From assembly GCF_014836405.1 (NCBI RefSeq), contig NZ_JACSQU010000001.1, positions 744,001 through 808,000 on the forward strand: a DNA stretch of 64,000 nucleotides, read 5' to 3'. Shown here one piece after another: positions 41,957 to 51,575 of the stretch. A program made the translations under genes and the position numbers. The notes under the pieces are model-generated. The model searched no databases. It had not been told where the DNA came from and was given only the letters and a program-made list of their open reading frames with translations. The DNA is from Brevundimonas guildfordensis. GTDB taxonomy: Bacteria; Pseudomonadota; Alphaproteobacteria; Caulobacterales; Caulobacteraceae. Each line of letters starts with the position of its first letter. The stretch's first letter is position 1.

Positions 41957-42528
41957 GCGCGCCGCCCGACCGGGCTGTAGTGATTGGCGCCTCGGCCGGG
42001 GGCGTCCAGGCCCTGCTCGCCCTCCTCCCCTCGCTGCCTGCCGATTTTCCTTGGCCGGTCTTGGTCGTCCTTCACGTCCCGGCCGACCGGAGCAATGTCC
42101 TGGCGGGGCTGTTTGAGGCCAAATGCAGCCTCGAGGTAAAGGAAGCAGAGGACAAGGAGACGGTGCGTCCCGGCGTGGTTTATTTCGCCCCGTCGGACTA
42201 TCACCTTCTTATCGAGGAGAACGGCGACCTGGCGCTGTCATCCGACGAAGCGATCAACTATTCCCGCCCCTCCATCGACGTTCTTTTCGAAAGCGCCGCG
42301 GACGCCTATGGCGAGCGACTGGTCGGGATCATCCTCACCGGCGCCAACAATGACGGCGCTGCTGGCCTAGCGGCGGTGGCAGCTGCTGGCGGCGTCGCCC
42401 TGGTGCAGGATCCCGCCGCGGCCTATGCGCGGACTATGCCCCAAGCCGCTCGCCAGGCTTGCAACGCCGCGCTCGTGCTCTCGCTCGAACGCATCGCAGA
42501 CTACCTGAAAGGTCTCAAAGCAGAATGA
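41953..42528 (+). CDS. CheB-type methylesterase, catalytic domain only
   Basis: 191-residue stand-alone CheB catalytic domain, which removes methyl groups or deamidates glutamines on signalling proteins. Serine-hydrolase triad: Ser in 'VVIGASAGGVQAL' (about 10-22), His in 'VVLHVPADRSNVL', Asp in 'ILTGANNDGAAGL'. The regulatory receiver domain of chemotaxis CheB is missing, so control by phosphorylation would need to be external. ATG 41953 overlaps the cheR stop; the longer frame upstream is a cheR shadow. Likely opposes the CheR encoded before it. Confidence 0.92.
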   Translation: MSAPPDRAVVIGASAGGVQALLALLPSLPADFPWPVLVVLHVPADRSNVLAGLFEAKCSLEVKEAEDKETVRPGVVYFAPSDYHLLIEENGDLALSSDEAINYSRPSIDVLFESAADAYGERLVGIILTGANNDGAAGLAAVAAAGGVALVQDPAAAYARTMPQAARQACNAALVLSLERIADYLKGLKAE

Positions 42529-43664
42529 CCAGCTCGGAACAGCCGATCCACCTCCTGCTGGTTGATGACCTCGAAGAGAACCTGCTGGCGCTGGAAGCCC
42601 TGCTGAAGCGCGAGGGCGTGGTGTGCTTGAAGGCTCGTTCGGGCGACGAAGCGCTGGAATTGCTGCTGGTTCACGATGTCGCCCTGGCCCTGCTCGACGT
42701 GCAGATGCCCGGCATGGACGGATTCCAACTGGCTGAATTCATGCGCGGGAATGTGAACGCTCGCCACATCCCCATCATTTTCGTCACCGCCGGAAGCGCC
42801 GATCTTCAGCGTCGCTTCCGGGGCTATGAAGCCGGCGCCGTGGACTTCATCCACAAGCCGATCGAAGCCGATATCCTGCGCAGTAAGGCGAACGTCTTCA
42901 TCGAGCTCTATCGTCAGCGCAGGGAAAGCATCGCCCAACGGAACGAACTCGAAGCCTATGCCAACGCCCTGCGCGAGGCAGATCGGCGTAAGAACGATTT
43001 CATCGCCATGTTGGGCCATGAACTGCGCAATCCCATCATGGCGCTCCAGGCCGGACTTCAGCTGCTGCAACGCCCGGGTGACGAAGAGCGCAAAGCGATC
43101 ATTCACTCTCGGATGGAGATCCAGGCCCACCACTTGTCGCGGCTGATAGAAGACCTTCTTGACGCCGCCCGGATCGACCAGGGCAAGATTTCTCTCAAAC
43201 GCGAGCGCGTCAGTCTGCAGAGCATCATCGACTCCGCCATCGACACCAGCCGTCCGAGGATCGAGGCTGCGTCGCATGAATTGACCACATCACTGCCGCC
43301 CGAACCGCTGTGGCTTGAGGGCGACTTCACTCGCCTGTCGCAAGTGATCAGCAACCTGCTCGCCAACGCCGCCAAATATACCCCGTGCGAAGGGCGTATC
43401 CACCTGTCCGTCGATATTGAACATAGTCAGATCCGAATCGATGTCGCCGACAATGGAATTGGCGTCTCCCCGGAACTCCAAAGCCGCATCTTTGATCTGT
43501 TCGCTCAGTCCAAGGGCCCTGACGACCGCTCACGCGACGGGCTGGGCATCGGCTTGGCGTTGGTCAAACAACTGGTCGAACTGCACGACGGCACTATCGA
43601 GCTCGCCAGCGACGGACCGGGACTCGGCAGCTGCTTCACGGTTCGTCTACCCGTAAGCGCATGA
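42525..43664 (+). CDS. Cytoplasmic receiver-histidine kinase (REC-HisKA-HATPase)
   Basis: 379 residues, no membrane segment. The N-terminal receiver domain (about 8-125) has acceptor D in 'ALLDVQMPGMDGF' and the Lys of 'DFIHKPIEADIL'. The HisKA domain has 'FIAMLGHELRNPIMALQ' with the phosphorylated His. The HATPase domain has 'LLANAAKYTP', 'DNGIGVSPE' and 'GLGIGLALVKQL'. ATG 42525 overlaps the cheB stop. Phosphorylation of its receiver by the operon's membrane kinase could control its kinase activity; that is inference from position. Confidence 0.93.
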   Translation: MTSSEQPIHLLLVDDLEENLLALEALLKREGVVCLKARSGDEALELLLVHDVALALLDVQMPGMDGFQLAEFMRGNVNARHIPIIFVTAGSADLQRRFRGYEAGAVDFIHKPIEADILRSKANVFIELYRQRRESIAQRNELEAYANALREADRRKNDFIAMLGHELRNPIMALQAGLQLLQRPGDEERKAIIHSRMEIQAHHLSRLIEDLLDAARIDQGKISLKRERVSLQSIIDSAIDTSRPRIEAASHELTTSLPPEPLWLEGDFTRLSQVISNLLANAAKYTPCEGRIHLSVDIEHSQIRIDVADNGIGVSPELQSRIFDLFAQSKGPDDRSRDGLGIGLALVKQLVELHDGTIELASDGPGLGSCFTVRLPVSA

Positions 43665-43759
43665 CATTGAGGCCGGCGCGCACAGGCGCGCCGCGCCCAC
43701 TCGCCTAGCCAGACTGGCGCCTGACGACCGCTAAAATGCGCTGATTTTGAGGAGGGAAG

Positions 43760-43836
43760 TGGTACGCCCCCCCGGGCTCGAACCGGGGACCCTCTGATTA
43801 AAAGTCAGATGCTCTAACCAACTGAGCTAGGGGCGC
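43760..43836 (-). tRNA. tRNA-Lys (TTT)
   Basis: 77 nt cloverleaf on the minus strand. Acceptor GCGCCCC/GGGGCGT (first pair G-U), discriminator A, encoded CCA. The anticodon arm CTGA-CTTTTAA-TCAG gives anticodon TTT. The T arm is CCCGG-TTCGAGC-CCGGG. The class I lysS gene for its synthetase lies 10 kb upstream. Confidence 0.96.
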
Positions 43837-44026
43837 ACATCGCGTCTGCGAAGAGGCGCGGAACATACGGTCGAGTTTCTGATCCGGCAAGCTGATAATT
43901 CGGAAAATTTGTTGAAAAACCAACACCCCCGATATGTCAGCTCCCTGCGACGCCCGAGCGAGCGTTCGCACATGTTCAGATTGCATTCATGGCCTCCCAG
44001 CGACACCTTCGCGGGCGGGAACCTCG

Positions 44027-44060
44027 CCCCCTTTTTCACGTTTTCAGCCCCTGAAGGGGG
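44027..44060 (+). promoter_or_regulatory. Alternative hairpins over a ribosome binding site
   Basis: The ribosome site AAGGGGG (44054-44060) before the 44067 ATG can pair with CCCCCTT at 44027-44033 or, more locally, with CCCC at 44048-44051 across a TGAA loop. The flanking stretch 43837-44026 upstream shows no gene that I can support. Confidence 0.35.
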
Positions 44061-44066
44061 ATTTCG

Positions 44067-44339
44067 ATGAACCATTCCATTTCTAACCGCCTGCTGCTCG
44101 GTGCGGTGGCCTTGAGCGCTTTGGCGGCGCTGGGCGCCTGCGACGAACCCCGCCACGAACCGGCTCCCGCGCCGGCGCCGGTCGTTGAGGCCGAAGCCCC
44201 CGCCGCTGAGGACGCCGCCGCTCCCGTCGTGGCCGAGGCCCCCGAGCCGACGCAGACCGCCCCGGTCGAAACCCTGCCGCCGGACGAACGGACGTCTGAA
44301 GAGACGGTGCAGCCCGAAAGCGATACGCTCTTTTACTGA
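44067..44339 (+). CDS. Small acidic Pro/Ala-rich lipoprotein
   Basis: 90 residues. Lipoprotein signal with lipobox LGAC (Cys at about 27) after 'NRLLLGAVALSALAA'. The mature part is disordered: Pro/Ala/Glu-rich (APAPAPVVEAEAPAAED...) with no folded domain. It probably links or spaces the outer membrane. It precedes tamA by 49 bp on the same strand, so it might be co-transcribed with tamA-tamB. Confidence 0.75.
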   Translation: MNHSISNRLLLGAVALSALAALGACDEPRHEPAPAPAPVVEAEAPAAEDAAAPVVAEAPEPTQTAPVETLPPDERTSEETVQPESDTLFY

Positions 44340-44388
44340 TTCCAGCGGTGCTGGCGGCTAAGAGCGGCGTGCTAACCACACACAGGGT

Positions 44389-46182
44389 TTGGATTTGACG
44401 TCGAGGCTCCCCCTTCTTCTCGCCACAGCGGCCGTGTGCGCCTTCGCCACGCAGGCGACAGCAGAGCCGAGGGCGCAGATCCGAGGCGAGATCGACGCCG
44501 TCCTGAAGCGACAACTAGAACAGGCCGTGGGCCAGGTCGACGGGGCTCCCGCCAACCGATTCGAAGCCCGTCGTCGCGCACGATCGGCGCTGGAATCGGC
44601 GCAGGCCCTGTTGCGGTCGGAAGGCTATTATCAGGCGACAGTCCAGGACCAGGTCGAAGGCGAGGAGACGCCTGTCGCCATCGTTGAGGTCACGCCTGGC
44701 CGCCGATTTGTGCTGGGCGACGCCAAGGTAACGTGGGCCGCACCTGAGCCCGACGCGGAAACAGGCGCCGCCGCGATCGAGAGCATCAAGTTGAAACCCG
44801 GAGAACCTGGCCGGGCGGCTGACATTCTAGCGGCTGAGGGGCGCTTGATCGCCGATTTGACCCGTCGCGGCTATGCCGACGCCGTCGCCCAGCCTCGCCG
44901 CGTCGTTGTGGATCATGCGACTTTTCTGGTGGAGCCCGGCTTCAACGTGGCGTCCGGAGAGTTGGTGCGGCTGGACGGCATTCAGTTGCGAACACGCGGC
45001 CCCACCAAGCCGGACTGGGTTCAAAGTCTTGTCCCCTGGCAGGAAGGCGACCGTTACGATCCTGAAGACGTCGCCGAACTGGAGCGCCGCCTTCTGGACA
45101 CCGGCGTTTACGACGGCGTCGGCGTCGCCCTGTCCTCGCTGGACGACACCCGCCCTGACGGGTTGCGGCCGGTAGTCGTAACCCTGGCGGATCGCCCGGT
45201 CAGTCTGCTTGAGGCGGGCGCCAGTTATTCAACCTACGAAGGGGTCGGCGTCGATGTCTTCCGCACCCGCTACAACCGCTTCGGCCGCGCCGACACGCTT
45301 CGGTATGGGGCGCGAATCGCCAGTATCGACAGCCGCATCGGCGGTGAGTGGTCGCAGCCCCACTGGCGGCGGCCCGGACGGACGCTGAAACTGTCGTCCT
45401 TCATCGTCAACGAACAGACCGACGCCTATGACCGCAGCGCCCTGACCGTGGCGGCTGACCTGTCACAGAGGCTCGGCAAGACGTCCTGGTTCAGCTACGG
45501 CCTGGGCGTCGATGCCGGTCAATATACGGAGTACCGCTTCGATCCTCTGACGCAGACGCCCATCACCCTGGATCGCGATCTGGCGATCGTCACCTTGCGG
45601 GGCGGCGCCTTTATGGACCGCTCCAACGATCCGCTGAACCCGACGACCGGCTATCGCCTGTCCTTCTCGGCCCAGCCGACCGCCGTGACGGGCGAGGATA
45701 CGGTCATGTTCCTGCGCACCGAGGGACAGGCCAGCGCCTATCTGCCGCTGCAGGATGGCGCCAAGACGGTTCTGGCCGGACGCGCCCGTATCGGCTCCAT
45801 CATCGGCGGCGAGGAGCTGACAGTTCCTTCCGATCGCCTGTTTTACTCCGGCGGCGGCGGCTCGGTGCGCGGCTATTCCTATCAGAGCATCAACCCGCGC
45901 CTGCCGGACAACCGTCCGCGCGGCGGCCTGTCGCTGTTCGAAACCTCGGTAGAGGTGCGGCGCGACATCGGCGAGAAGTTCCAGGCTGTGGCCTTTGTCG
46001 ATGGCGGCGCCGTCGGCTTCCAGGAGACGCCGAACCTCAGCAACATGCGTTACGGCGCAGGCGTGGGTGTGCGCTACAAGCTGCCGTTCGGTCCCGTCCG
46101 CGCCGACGTCGCCTTCCCGCTGAACAAGCGCGAAGGCGATTCCGGCTTCCAGCTCTACATCAGCATCGGCCAAGCGTTTTGA
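44389..46182 (+). CDS. tamA: Translocation and assembly module outer membrane protein TamA
   Basis: 597-residue Omp85-family barrel protein, the outer membrane half of the TAM complex. Signal peptide at about 1-25, cleaved after 'ATQATA'. POTRA-like domains follow: 'RSALESAQALLRSEGYYQATVQ' and 'VEVTPGRRFVLGDAKV', to about 270. The 16-strand barrel then shows the surface-antigen pattern 'GASYSTYEGVGVDVF', the lid-lock type 'GGGSVRGYSYQSI', and a C-terminal strand 'FQLYISIGQAF' ending in Phe. TTG start at 44389 or 44395; no suitable ATG. It overlaps tamB by TTGA, so the pair is coupled. Confidence 0.93.
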   Translation: MDLTSRLPLLLATAAVCAFATQATAEPRAQIRGEIDAVLKRQLEQAVGQVDGAPANRFEARRRARSALESAQALLRSEGYYQATVQDQVEGEETPVAIVEVTPGRRFVLGDAKVTWAAPEPDAETGAAAIESIKLKPGEPGRAADILAAEGRLIADLTRRGYADAVAQPRRVVVDHATFLVEPGFNVASGELVRLDGIQLRTRGPTKPDWVQSLVPWQEGDRYDPEDVAELERRLLDTGVYDGVGVALSSLDDTRPDGLRPVVVTLADRPVSLLEAGASYSTYEGVGVDVFRTRYNRFGRADTLRYGARIASIDSRIGGEWSQPHWRRPGRTLKLSSFIVNEQTDAYDRSALTVAADLSQRLGKTSWFSYGLGVDAGQYTEYRFDPLTQTPITLDRDLAIVTLRGGAFMDRSNDPLNPTTGYRLSFSAQPTAVTGEDTVMFLRTEGQASAYLPLQDGAKTVLAGRARIGSIIGGEELTVPSDRLFYSGGGGSVRGYSYQSINPRLPDNRPRGGLSLFETSVEVRRDIGEKFQAVAFVDGGAVGFQETPNLSNMRYGAGVGVRYKLPFGPVRADVAFPLNKREGDSGFQLYISIGQAF

Positions 46183-49100
46183 CCGACACTCCTCCGCCTC
46201 ACGAAACGGGCGCAGAGGTCGCCGATACGCCCGCCGAAAAGGCGAAGCGGAAGCGCACCCGGCTTCAGTTGGCCGCCTTCATCGCCGGGATCGTCTCGGC
46301 AGGCGTTCTGGCGCTGGTCATCGTCGCCCTGGTCGGCGGGCGGATGTATCTCGTTTCCGATCCTGGCCGTGAGCTGATCACCGGCTTCGTCGCCGGCAAG
46401 AAGATCAGCCGCTACGGACGCATCAACGTCGAAGGTCTGCAGGGCGACCTGTTCAACGACTTCCGCCTGAAGCGCGTCACGGTGACGGACGAAAAGGGCG
46501 TTTGGCTCGAAGCGACCGATGTCCGCGTCGACTGGTCCTATTGGCCCCTTCTGGCGCGGCGCTTTCACGCGACCGAAATCAGCGCAAGTCAAATCCGTCT
46601 GCTGCGCCGCCCGGAGTTGGAGGCGCCCACCGAGCCGGGCGGCCCGCAAGCCCTTTCCATCGACATCGACCGCTTCAGCGCGAACGTCGAGCTGCTGGAA
46701 GGCTTCTCCAAGGAATACGGCCGCTGGACGCTGAGCGGCGACGCCGCCATTCCGCGCAAGGGCGTCAAGACCGCCAACGTCAACGCCTACAGCCTGAACC
46801 GCAAGGGTGACTACCTGCGCCTGGCGGCCGCCTTCGGCGACAAGGCCGAGGATCTGCGCGTCAACCTGCGCGCCAATGAGGCCCAGGGTGGACCCATCGC
46901 CGGTTCGCTGGGCTATTCGCCAGACCAGCCCTTCTCGGCCGTCGCCGTCGTGAATGGCGAGGTTATCGATGTGGCTGTACAGACCGGTCAATTCCGCCCC
47001 CTGCTGGTCAAGGGGACCTATGGCGACAACGGCGCCAGAATCTCGGGCTATGCCGACTTTTCGGGCTCCGATCTGCTGCAGCCGTTTGTCGAACGTATCG
47101 GCCGCACCGCCCGCTTCGGCTTCGCCATGACGCCCGACGCGCAACGCGAAGGCTATCAGGGCGTGGCCTGGCGCCTGTACGCCGACAACATCGAATCCAG
47201 CGCGCGCGGCCTGATCCGCACGACGGACAACACAGCTCCCGACGGGATCAACCTGGAAGTGACGACGCCGTCGCTCAGCCGTCTGGTCGGCAGCCCCGTC
47301 GCCGGGCCGGCCGCCTATACCGGCGTGTTCAAGGGCGACGCGCAAACATGGAGCCTGCACGGCTCCGCCAGCCTGCTCAACGCTGACATCGCCTCCTATC
47401 GCGCCACGCGCATCTCCGGCCCGGTCGATATCGCCGCCAACAACGGCCGCATCGACGTGACCACAGACGTCCGCGCTGTCGGCGGGTCGTCTGCCGGCAT
47501 CATCGGCGCTCTGCTGGGCGCGACGCCGCGTATCCAGATGGAAGGCGCCCGCATGGCCGACGGCGCCATGCTGCTGAAGAAGGTTGATGCGCGCGGTCAG
47601 GGCCTGACCCTCACCGGCTCGGGCGGGCGCAGCCTGAACGGCGGCCTGAACTTCTCGGGTCGCGCTGACCTGACCGACCTGTCGCGCATCCGCAACGGCG
47701 CTAGCGGCGCCTTCGGGGGCCCGATCCGCGCCTCCTCCGCCCGGACCGGCGCGCCCTGGGTCCTCAGCTTCGACGGGCGCGGCTCTCGCATGGCCATCGG
47801 CATGGAAGAGCTGGATCGTCTTCTGGGCGCGACGCCGCGCCTGCAACTGGCCGGGTCGCTGAACGACGGCGTCGTCTCCATCAACACCGGCGAACTGACC
47901 GGCGCCGCCGGACGCGCGGGCGCCAAGGGGCGTATCGAGGGCTCTAAACTGCGCCTCGCCCTGGACTGGGACGCGCGTGGCCCGTTCGGCGTCGGCCCGG
48001 TCGCCATCGACGGCGCCATGTCGGGCGACGGCGCTCTGACCGGTACGCTGGCCGAGCCGCGCGCCGACCTGCGCGCCGCCTTTGACAAGGTAGCGGCGGG
48101 CGGACTGGTCCTAAACAACGCCGACTTGATCCTCAGCTTCCGCAAGGGCGCCGACGCCTCGGACGGCCGCATTGTCCTAACCTCCGGCTCGAACTACGGA
48201 CCGGCGCGCGCCTCAGGAAACTTCTATCTGGGCGGGCCGCGTCTGCGCCTATCGGATGTCGACGTGAACGCCGGCGGCGTGACGGCCCAGGGCGACGTGG
48301 CCCTGTCGAACAACTTCCCCTCCAGCGCCGATCTGACCTTCACCGCCCGCCAGGGCGCCTTCCTGGCCTCGGGCGAGGCCAACGGCCGCGTGCGCCTGAC
48401 CGAAGGCGCGGGCGATCAGACCGCCGTGCTGGACGTGACCGGCCGCAACGTGCGTCTCGCGGGCCAGGACTGGACCCTGCGCAACCTGTCGCTGAAGGGC
48501 CAGGGCACGCTCGACCGCCTGCCCTTCACCGTGGCCGCCGACGTGGGCGGCGCCAATCCTGTCCAGTTCAATGGTTCCGGCGAATACTCCCGCCAGGGCC
48601 CGGCGCAGAGCCTGACCCTGCGCGGCGGCGGCCGTGTCCGCGACATCGCCTTCACCACCCGCGCGCCCGCCATCTTCGCCATCAACGGGGACGGCCGCGT
48701 GGCGCGCCTGGACCTGGGCGTCGGCGGCGGCGTCCTGACAGGCGAGCTGAAGCAGGACAAGCAGGGCGCGGCCATTCAGGCCGACATGACCAATGTCGAG
48801 ATGGGCTCGCTCCTTCCTGATCTGCGGGGCCAGGTTACCGGCCGCATTTCCATGCAGGGCCAGGGCGACACACTGCGCGGCTCGGCCAATGTAGACCTGA
48901 GAGAGCTGCGCAGCATCGACGCGCCGCGCGGTCTTGCGGTCGACGGCACGCTGAACGCCGACCTCAATGGCGACGTCCTGCGCCTGCGCGCCCAAGCCCA
49001 TGACGGTACCGCTGTTCAGGCGACAGCCGATGTCAGCCTGCCGGTCGAAACCTCGGCCGCGCCGCTGCGTCTGGCCATCGCCCGGACCCGGGACATGTCG

Positions 49101-50417
49101 GGTCAGGTGGCTATTCGCGGTCAGATCCAGCCAATCTGGGACCTGTTCCTGGGCGGCGCCCAATCGCTGTCCGGTCAGGTGAACGGTCAGGCCACGCTGG
49201 CGGGCACGCTGAACGCGCCGCGCCTGAACGGCCGGCTGGATATGACCCAAGGCGCCTTCCGCGACAGCGCCTCGGGCCTGCGCCTGGAGAACGTGACCCT
49301 CGCCAGCCGCTTCAACGACAGCCAGGCCGTCATCGAGCGGTTCCAGGCTACCGATGGGCTGAAAGGCGAGGTGTCCGGCAATGGCGATCTTGGCCTGCGT
49401 CAAGGATCGCCCTCTACCTTGCGGTTGGAGCTGACGCGCTTCCGCATCATAGACAACGACATCGCCCAGGCCCGCGCCAACGGTCGCTTGACCGCCGTAC
49501 GCGGCGCCGACGGCAACATCCAGCTGACCGGCGACCTGAACATCGACGAAGCCGAGATCTCGCCGAACCTGCCCGGCTCCAACGGCATCGTCAAAATGGA
49601 CGTGGTCGAGATCAACCGCCCCGGCGGCGATCCAGTCGAAACCGAGGAGAAGGCGCGAGGCGGTCCCAGGATCGGCCTCAACCTGAACCTGACCGGTCGG
49701 GAAATCCACGTGCGCGGACGCGGATTGAACGTCGAACTGTCCGCCAATGCGCGCGTGCGCGGTACCATCGCCGATCCCCAGTTGTCCGGCACGGCCAACG
49801 TCGTGCGCGGCGACTATGAGTTCGCAGGCAAGCGCTTCGTCTTCGATGATCGCGGCTCCGTCACCTTGTCCACCGACCCGGCGCGGATTCGTCTGAACCT
49901 GGAGGCTGTCCGCGAAGACCCGGCCCTCACCGCCGTGATCAAGGTCACCGGGACGGCGGCCGAACCCAAGATCGAGCTGACCTCCACCCCTGCCCTGCCT
50001 CAGGACGAAATCCTGTCCCAGGTGCTTTTCGGCCGATCGGCGGCGCAGTTGTCGCCGTTCGAGGCGGCCCAGCTTGCCTCTGCCGTGGCGTCACTTGCGG
50101 GCGGCGGCGGCTTCGACGTCATCGGCAACCTGCGCGAACTGGCCGGTCTGGACCGCTTGTCTTTCAGCGGCGAAGCCTCCAGCCTCACTGTCGCGGGCGG
50201 CCGGTACATCACCGACGACGTCTACCTGGAAGTCATCGGCGGCGGAGAACGCGGAGCTGCGGTCAGCGTCGAGTGGCAGGTGCGTCGCAACCTTGCCGTG
50301 ACCTCGAAGTTCGGTGGTGAAGGCGACACGTCCCTGTCCGTCCGCTGGCGGCGCGAAGGGCCCCGTCCCGGTGGCGACCGACGCGACCGCAGGCCTAACG
50401 CCTCCGCTCGACGCTGA
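46179..50417 (+). CDS. tamB: Translocation and assembly module inner membrane protein TamB
   Basis: 1412-residue TamB, an AsmA-like lipid-groove protein bridging the inner and outer membranes. An N-terminal TM helix (about 30-55: 'AAFIAGIVSAGVLALVIVALV') is followed by a very long beta-helical stretch of repeating 'L..G.' strands. The conserved C-terminal DUF490 domain (about 1060-1390) contains 'GDYEFAGKRFVFDDRGSVTLS', 'LPQDEILSQVLFGRSAAQLSPFEAAQLA' and 'ITDDVYLEV'. TTG start at 46179, overlapping the tamA stop. Length is in the usual range. Very few cysteines, as expected for the periplasm. Confidence 0.94.
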   Translation: MTDTPPPHETGAEVADTPAEKAKRKRTRLQLAAFIAGIVSAGVLALVIVALVGGRMYLVSDPGRELITGFVAGKKISRYGRINVEGLQGDLFNDFRLKRVTVTDEKGVWLEATDVRVDWSYWPLLARRFHATEISASQIRLLRRPELEAPTEPGGPQALSIDIDRFSANVELLEGFSKEYGRWTLSGDAAIPRKGVKTANVNAYSLNRKGDYLRLAAAFGDKAEDLRVNLRANEAQGGPIAGSLGYSPDQPFSAVAVVNGEVIDVAVQTGQFRPLLVKGTYGDNGARISGYADFSGSDLLQPFVERIGRTARFGFAMTPDAQREGYQGVAWRLYADNIESSARGLIRTTDNTAPDGINLEVTTPSLSRLVGSPVAGPAAYTGVFKGDAQTWSLHGSASLLNADIASYRATRISGPVDIAANNGRIDVTTDVRAVGGSSAGIIGALLGATPRIQMEGARMADGAMLLKKVDARGQGLTLTGSGGRSLNGGLNFSGRADLTDLSRIRNGASGAFGGPIRASSARTGAPWVLSFDGRGSRMAIGMEELDRLLGATPRLQLAGSLNDGVVSINTGELTGAAGRAGAKGRIEGSKLRLALDWDARGPFGVGPVAIDGAMSGDGALTGTLAEPRADLRAAFDKVAAGGLVLNNADLILSFRKGADASDGRIVLTSGSNYGPARASGNFYLGGPRLRLSDVDVNAGGVTAQGDVALSNNFPSSADLTFTARQGAFLASGEANGRVRLTEGAGDQTAVLDVTGRNVRLAGQDWTLRNLSLKGQGTLDRLPFTVAADVGGANPVQFNGSGEYSRQGPAQSLTLRGGGRVRDIAFTTRAPAIFAINGDGRVARLDLGVGGGVLTGELKQDKQGAAIQADMTNVEMGSLLPDLRGQVTGRISMQGQGDTLRGSANVDLRELRSIDAPRGLAVDGTLNADLNGDVLRLRAQAHDGTAVQATADVSLPVETSAAPLRLAIARTRDMSGQVAIRGQIQPIWDLFLGGAQSLSGQVNGQATLAGTLNAPRLNGRLDMTQGAFRDSASGLRLENVTLASRFNDSQAVIERFQATDGLKGEVSGNGDLGLRQGSPSTLRLELTRFRIIDNDIAQARANGRLTAVRGADGNIQLTGDLNIDEAEISPNLPGSNGIVKMDVVEINRPGGDPVETEEKARGGPRIGLNLNLTGREIHVRGRGLNVELSANARVRGTIADPQLSGTANVVRGDYEFAGKRFVFDDRGSVTLSTDPARIRLNLEAVREDPALTAVIKVTGTAAEPKIELTSTPALPQDEILSQVLFGRSAAQLSPFEAAQLASAVASLAGGGGFDVIGNLRELAGLDRLSFSGEASSLTVAGGRYITDDVYLEVIGGGERGAAVSVEWQVRRNLAVTSKFGGEGDTSLSVRWRREGPRPGGDRRDRRPNASARR

Positions 50418-50498
50418 CCCGGAGGCAGATCCGCTCGTCTGTCGCCCGTCGCGCTATTTGTTCTTGCTTTGTTCTTTCTCGTCCTGCATCCTGCCGCC

Positions 50499-51575
50499 AT
50501 GAGTAAGGCGATTAACGGACGCGGCGCACGCTCCAACGCCTCGGGTCGGTACGAAGCCGACCGACGCGAGGCCTATGACGACGGCTGGACGGATCAGGAC
50601 GAGGCGGCGGCCCCGCTTCGCACCACCCTCTCCCCGGAACGCGCTCGCACCATCATCGCCAAGAACACGAGTCCCGATATCGGCTTCGATCGCTCCATCA
50701 ACCCCTACAAGGGCTGCGAACATGGCTGCATCTACTGTTACGCCCGTCCGTCCCATGCCTGGATGGGCCTATCCCCGGGCCTGGATTTCGAGAGCCGGAT
50801 CTTCTTCAAGCCCGACGCCGCGCGTCTGTTGGAACAGGAACTCTCAAAGCCCCGGTACGTCTGTCGGCGTATCCACATAGGGGGCAATACCGATCCCTAT
50901 CAGCCGGTCGAGCGCGAGACAGGTTCCACGCGCTCGATCCTTGAGGTGATGCAACGGTTCAACCATCCTTTCAGCATCATCACCAAGTCGGTGCTGATCG
51001 CGCGCGACGCCGACATCCTGGGCGATATGGGACGGCGGGGCCTGGCCTCGGCCTTCGTCTCCATCACCACATTGGACCGCAAGCTGGCGCGGGCGATGGA
51101 GCCGCGCGCCTCCACCCCCGCCAAGCGGCTGGAGGCAATCAGCCGTCTGGCCGACGCGGGCTGCCCGGTCGGCGTCGGCTTCGCCCCCGTGATCCCCGGC
51201 CTGAACGACCATGAGTTGGAAGCGGTGCTTGAGGCGGCTCAAAAGGCCGGGGCGACCTCGGCCATGTACGTCACCCTGCGCCTGCCGCTCGAAATCAAGG
51301 ACCTGTTCCGGGAATGGCTGGCCGACGCCCGTCCCGATCGCGCGGCGCGCGTCATGTCGCTGATCCGCCAGACGCGTGGCGGCAAGGACTATGATCCTGA
51401 CTGGTCGCAGCGGATGAAGGGAACCGGTCCGGTAGCCGAACTGATCGCTACGCGCTTCAAGGCCGCGGTCAAACGCTATGGGCTGGATGGGCCCCGTCAT
51501 GTGCTCGACATGACCCAGTTCCGCGTCCCGGCCGACGCCAGACCTCAACTGGACCTGTTCGACCTGGCGTCCTGA
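50499..51575 (+). CDS. PA0069-family radical SAM protein
   Basis: 358-residue radical SAM protein of the spore photoproduct lyase-like 'PA0069 family'. The cluster motif is 'NPYKGCEHGCIYCYARP' (CX3CX2C), preceded by 'TSPDIGFDRSI'. 'GGNTDPYQPVERE' and 'SIITKSVLIARD' mark the SAM and substrate regions. Function is not known; related proteins repair or handle nucleic acid lesions, but that is not shown here. ATG 50499 is favoured because upstream residues are hydrophobic and non-homologous. Its TGA stop abuts the convergent methylase stop (TGATCA). Confidence 0.87.
   Translation: MSKAINGRGARSNASGRYEADRREAYDDGWTDQDEAAAPLRTTLSPERARTIIAKNTSPDIGFDRSINPYKGCEHGCIYCYARPSHAWMGLSPGLDFESRIFFKPDAARLLEQELSKPRYVCRRIHIGGNTDPYQPVERETGSTRSILEVMQRFNHPFSIITKSVLIARDADILGDMGRRGLASAFVSITTLDRKLARAMEPRASTPAKRLEAISRLADAGCPVGVGFAPVIPGLNDHELEAVLEAAQKAGATSAMYVTLRLPLEIKDLFREWLADARPDRAARVMSLIRQTRGGKDYDPDWSQRMKGTGPVAELIATRFKAAVKRYGLDGPRHVLDMTQFRVPADARPQLDLFDLAS

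Noticed and set aside
43676-43692. GGCGCGC/GCGCGCC hairpin after the kinase operon as terminator
   Set aside because: Short stem with no T-run; the sequence is common in such GC-rich DNA.
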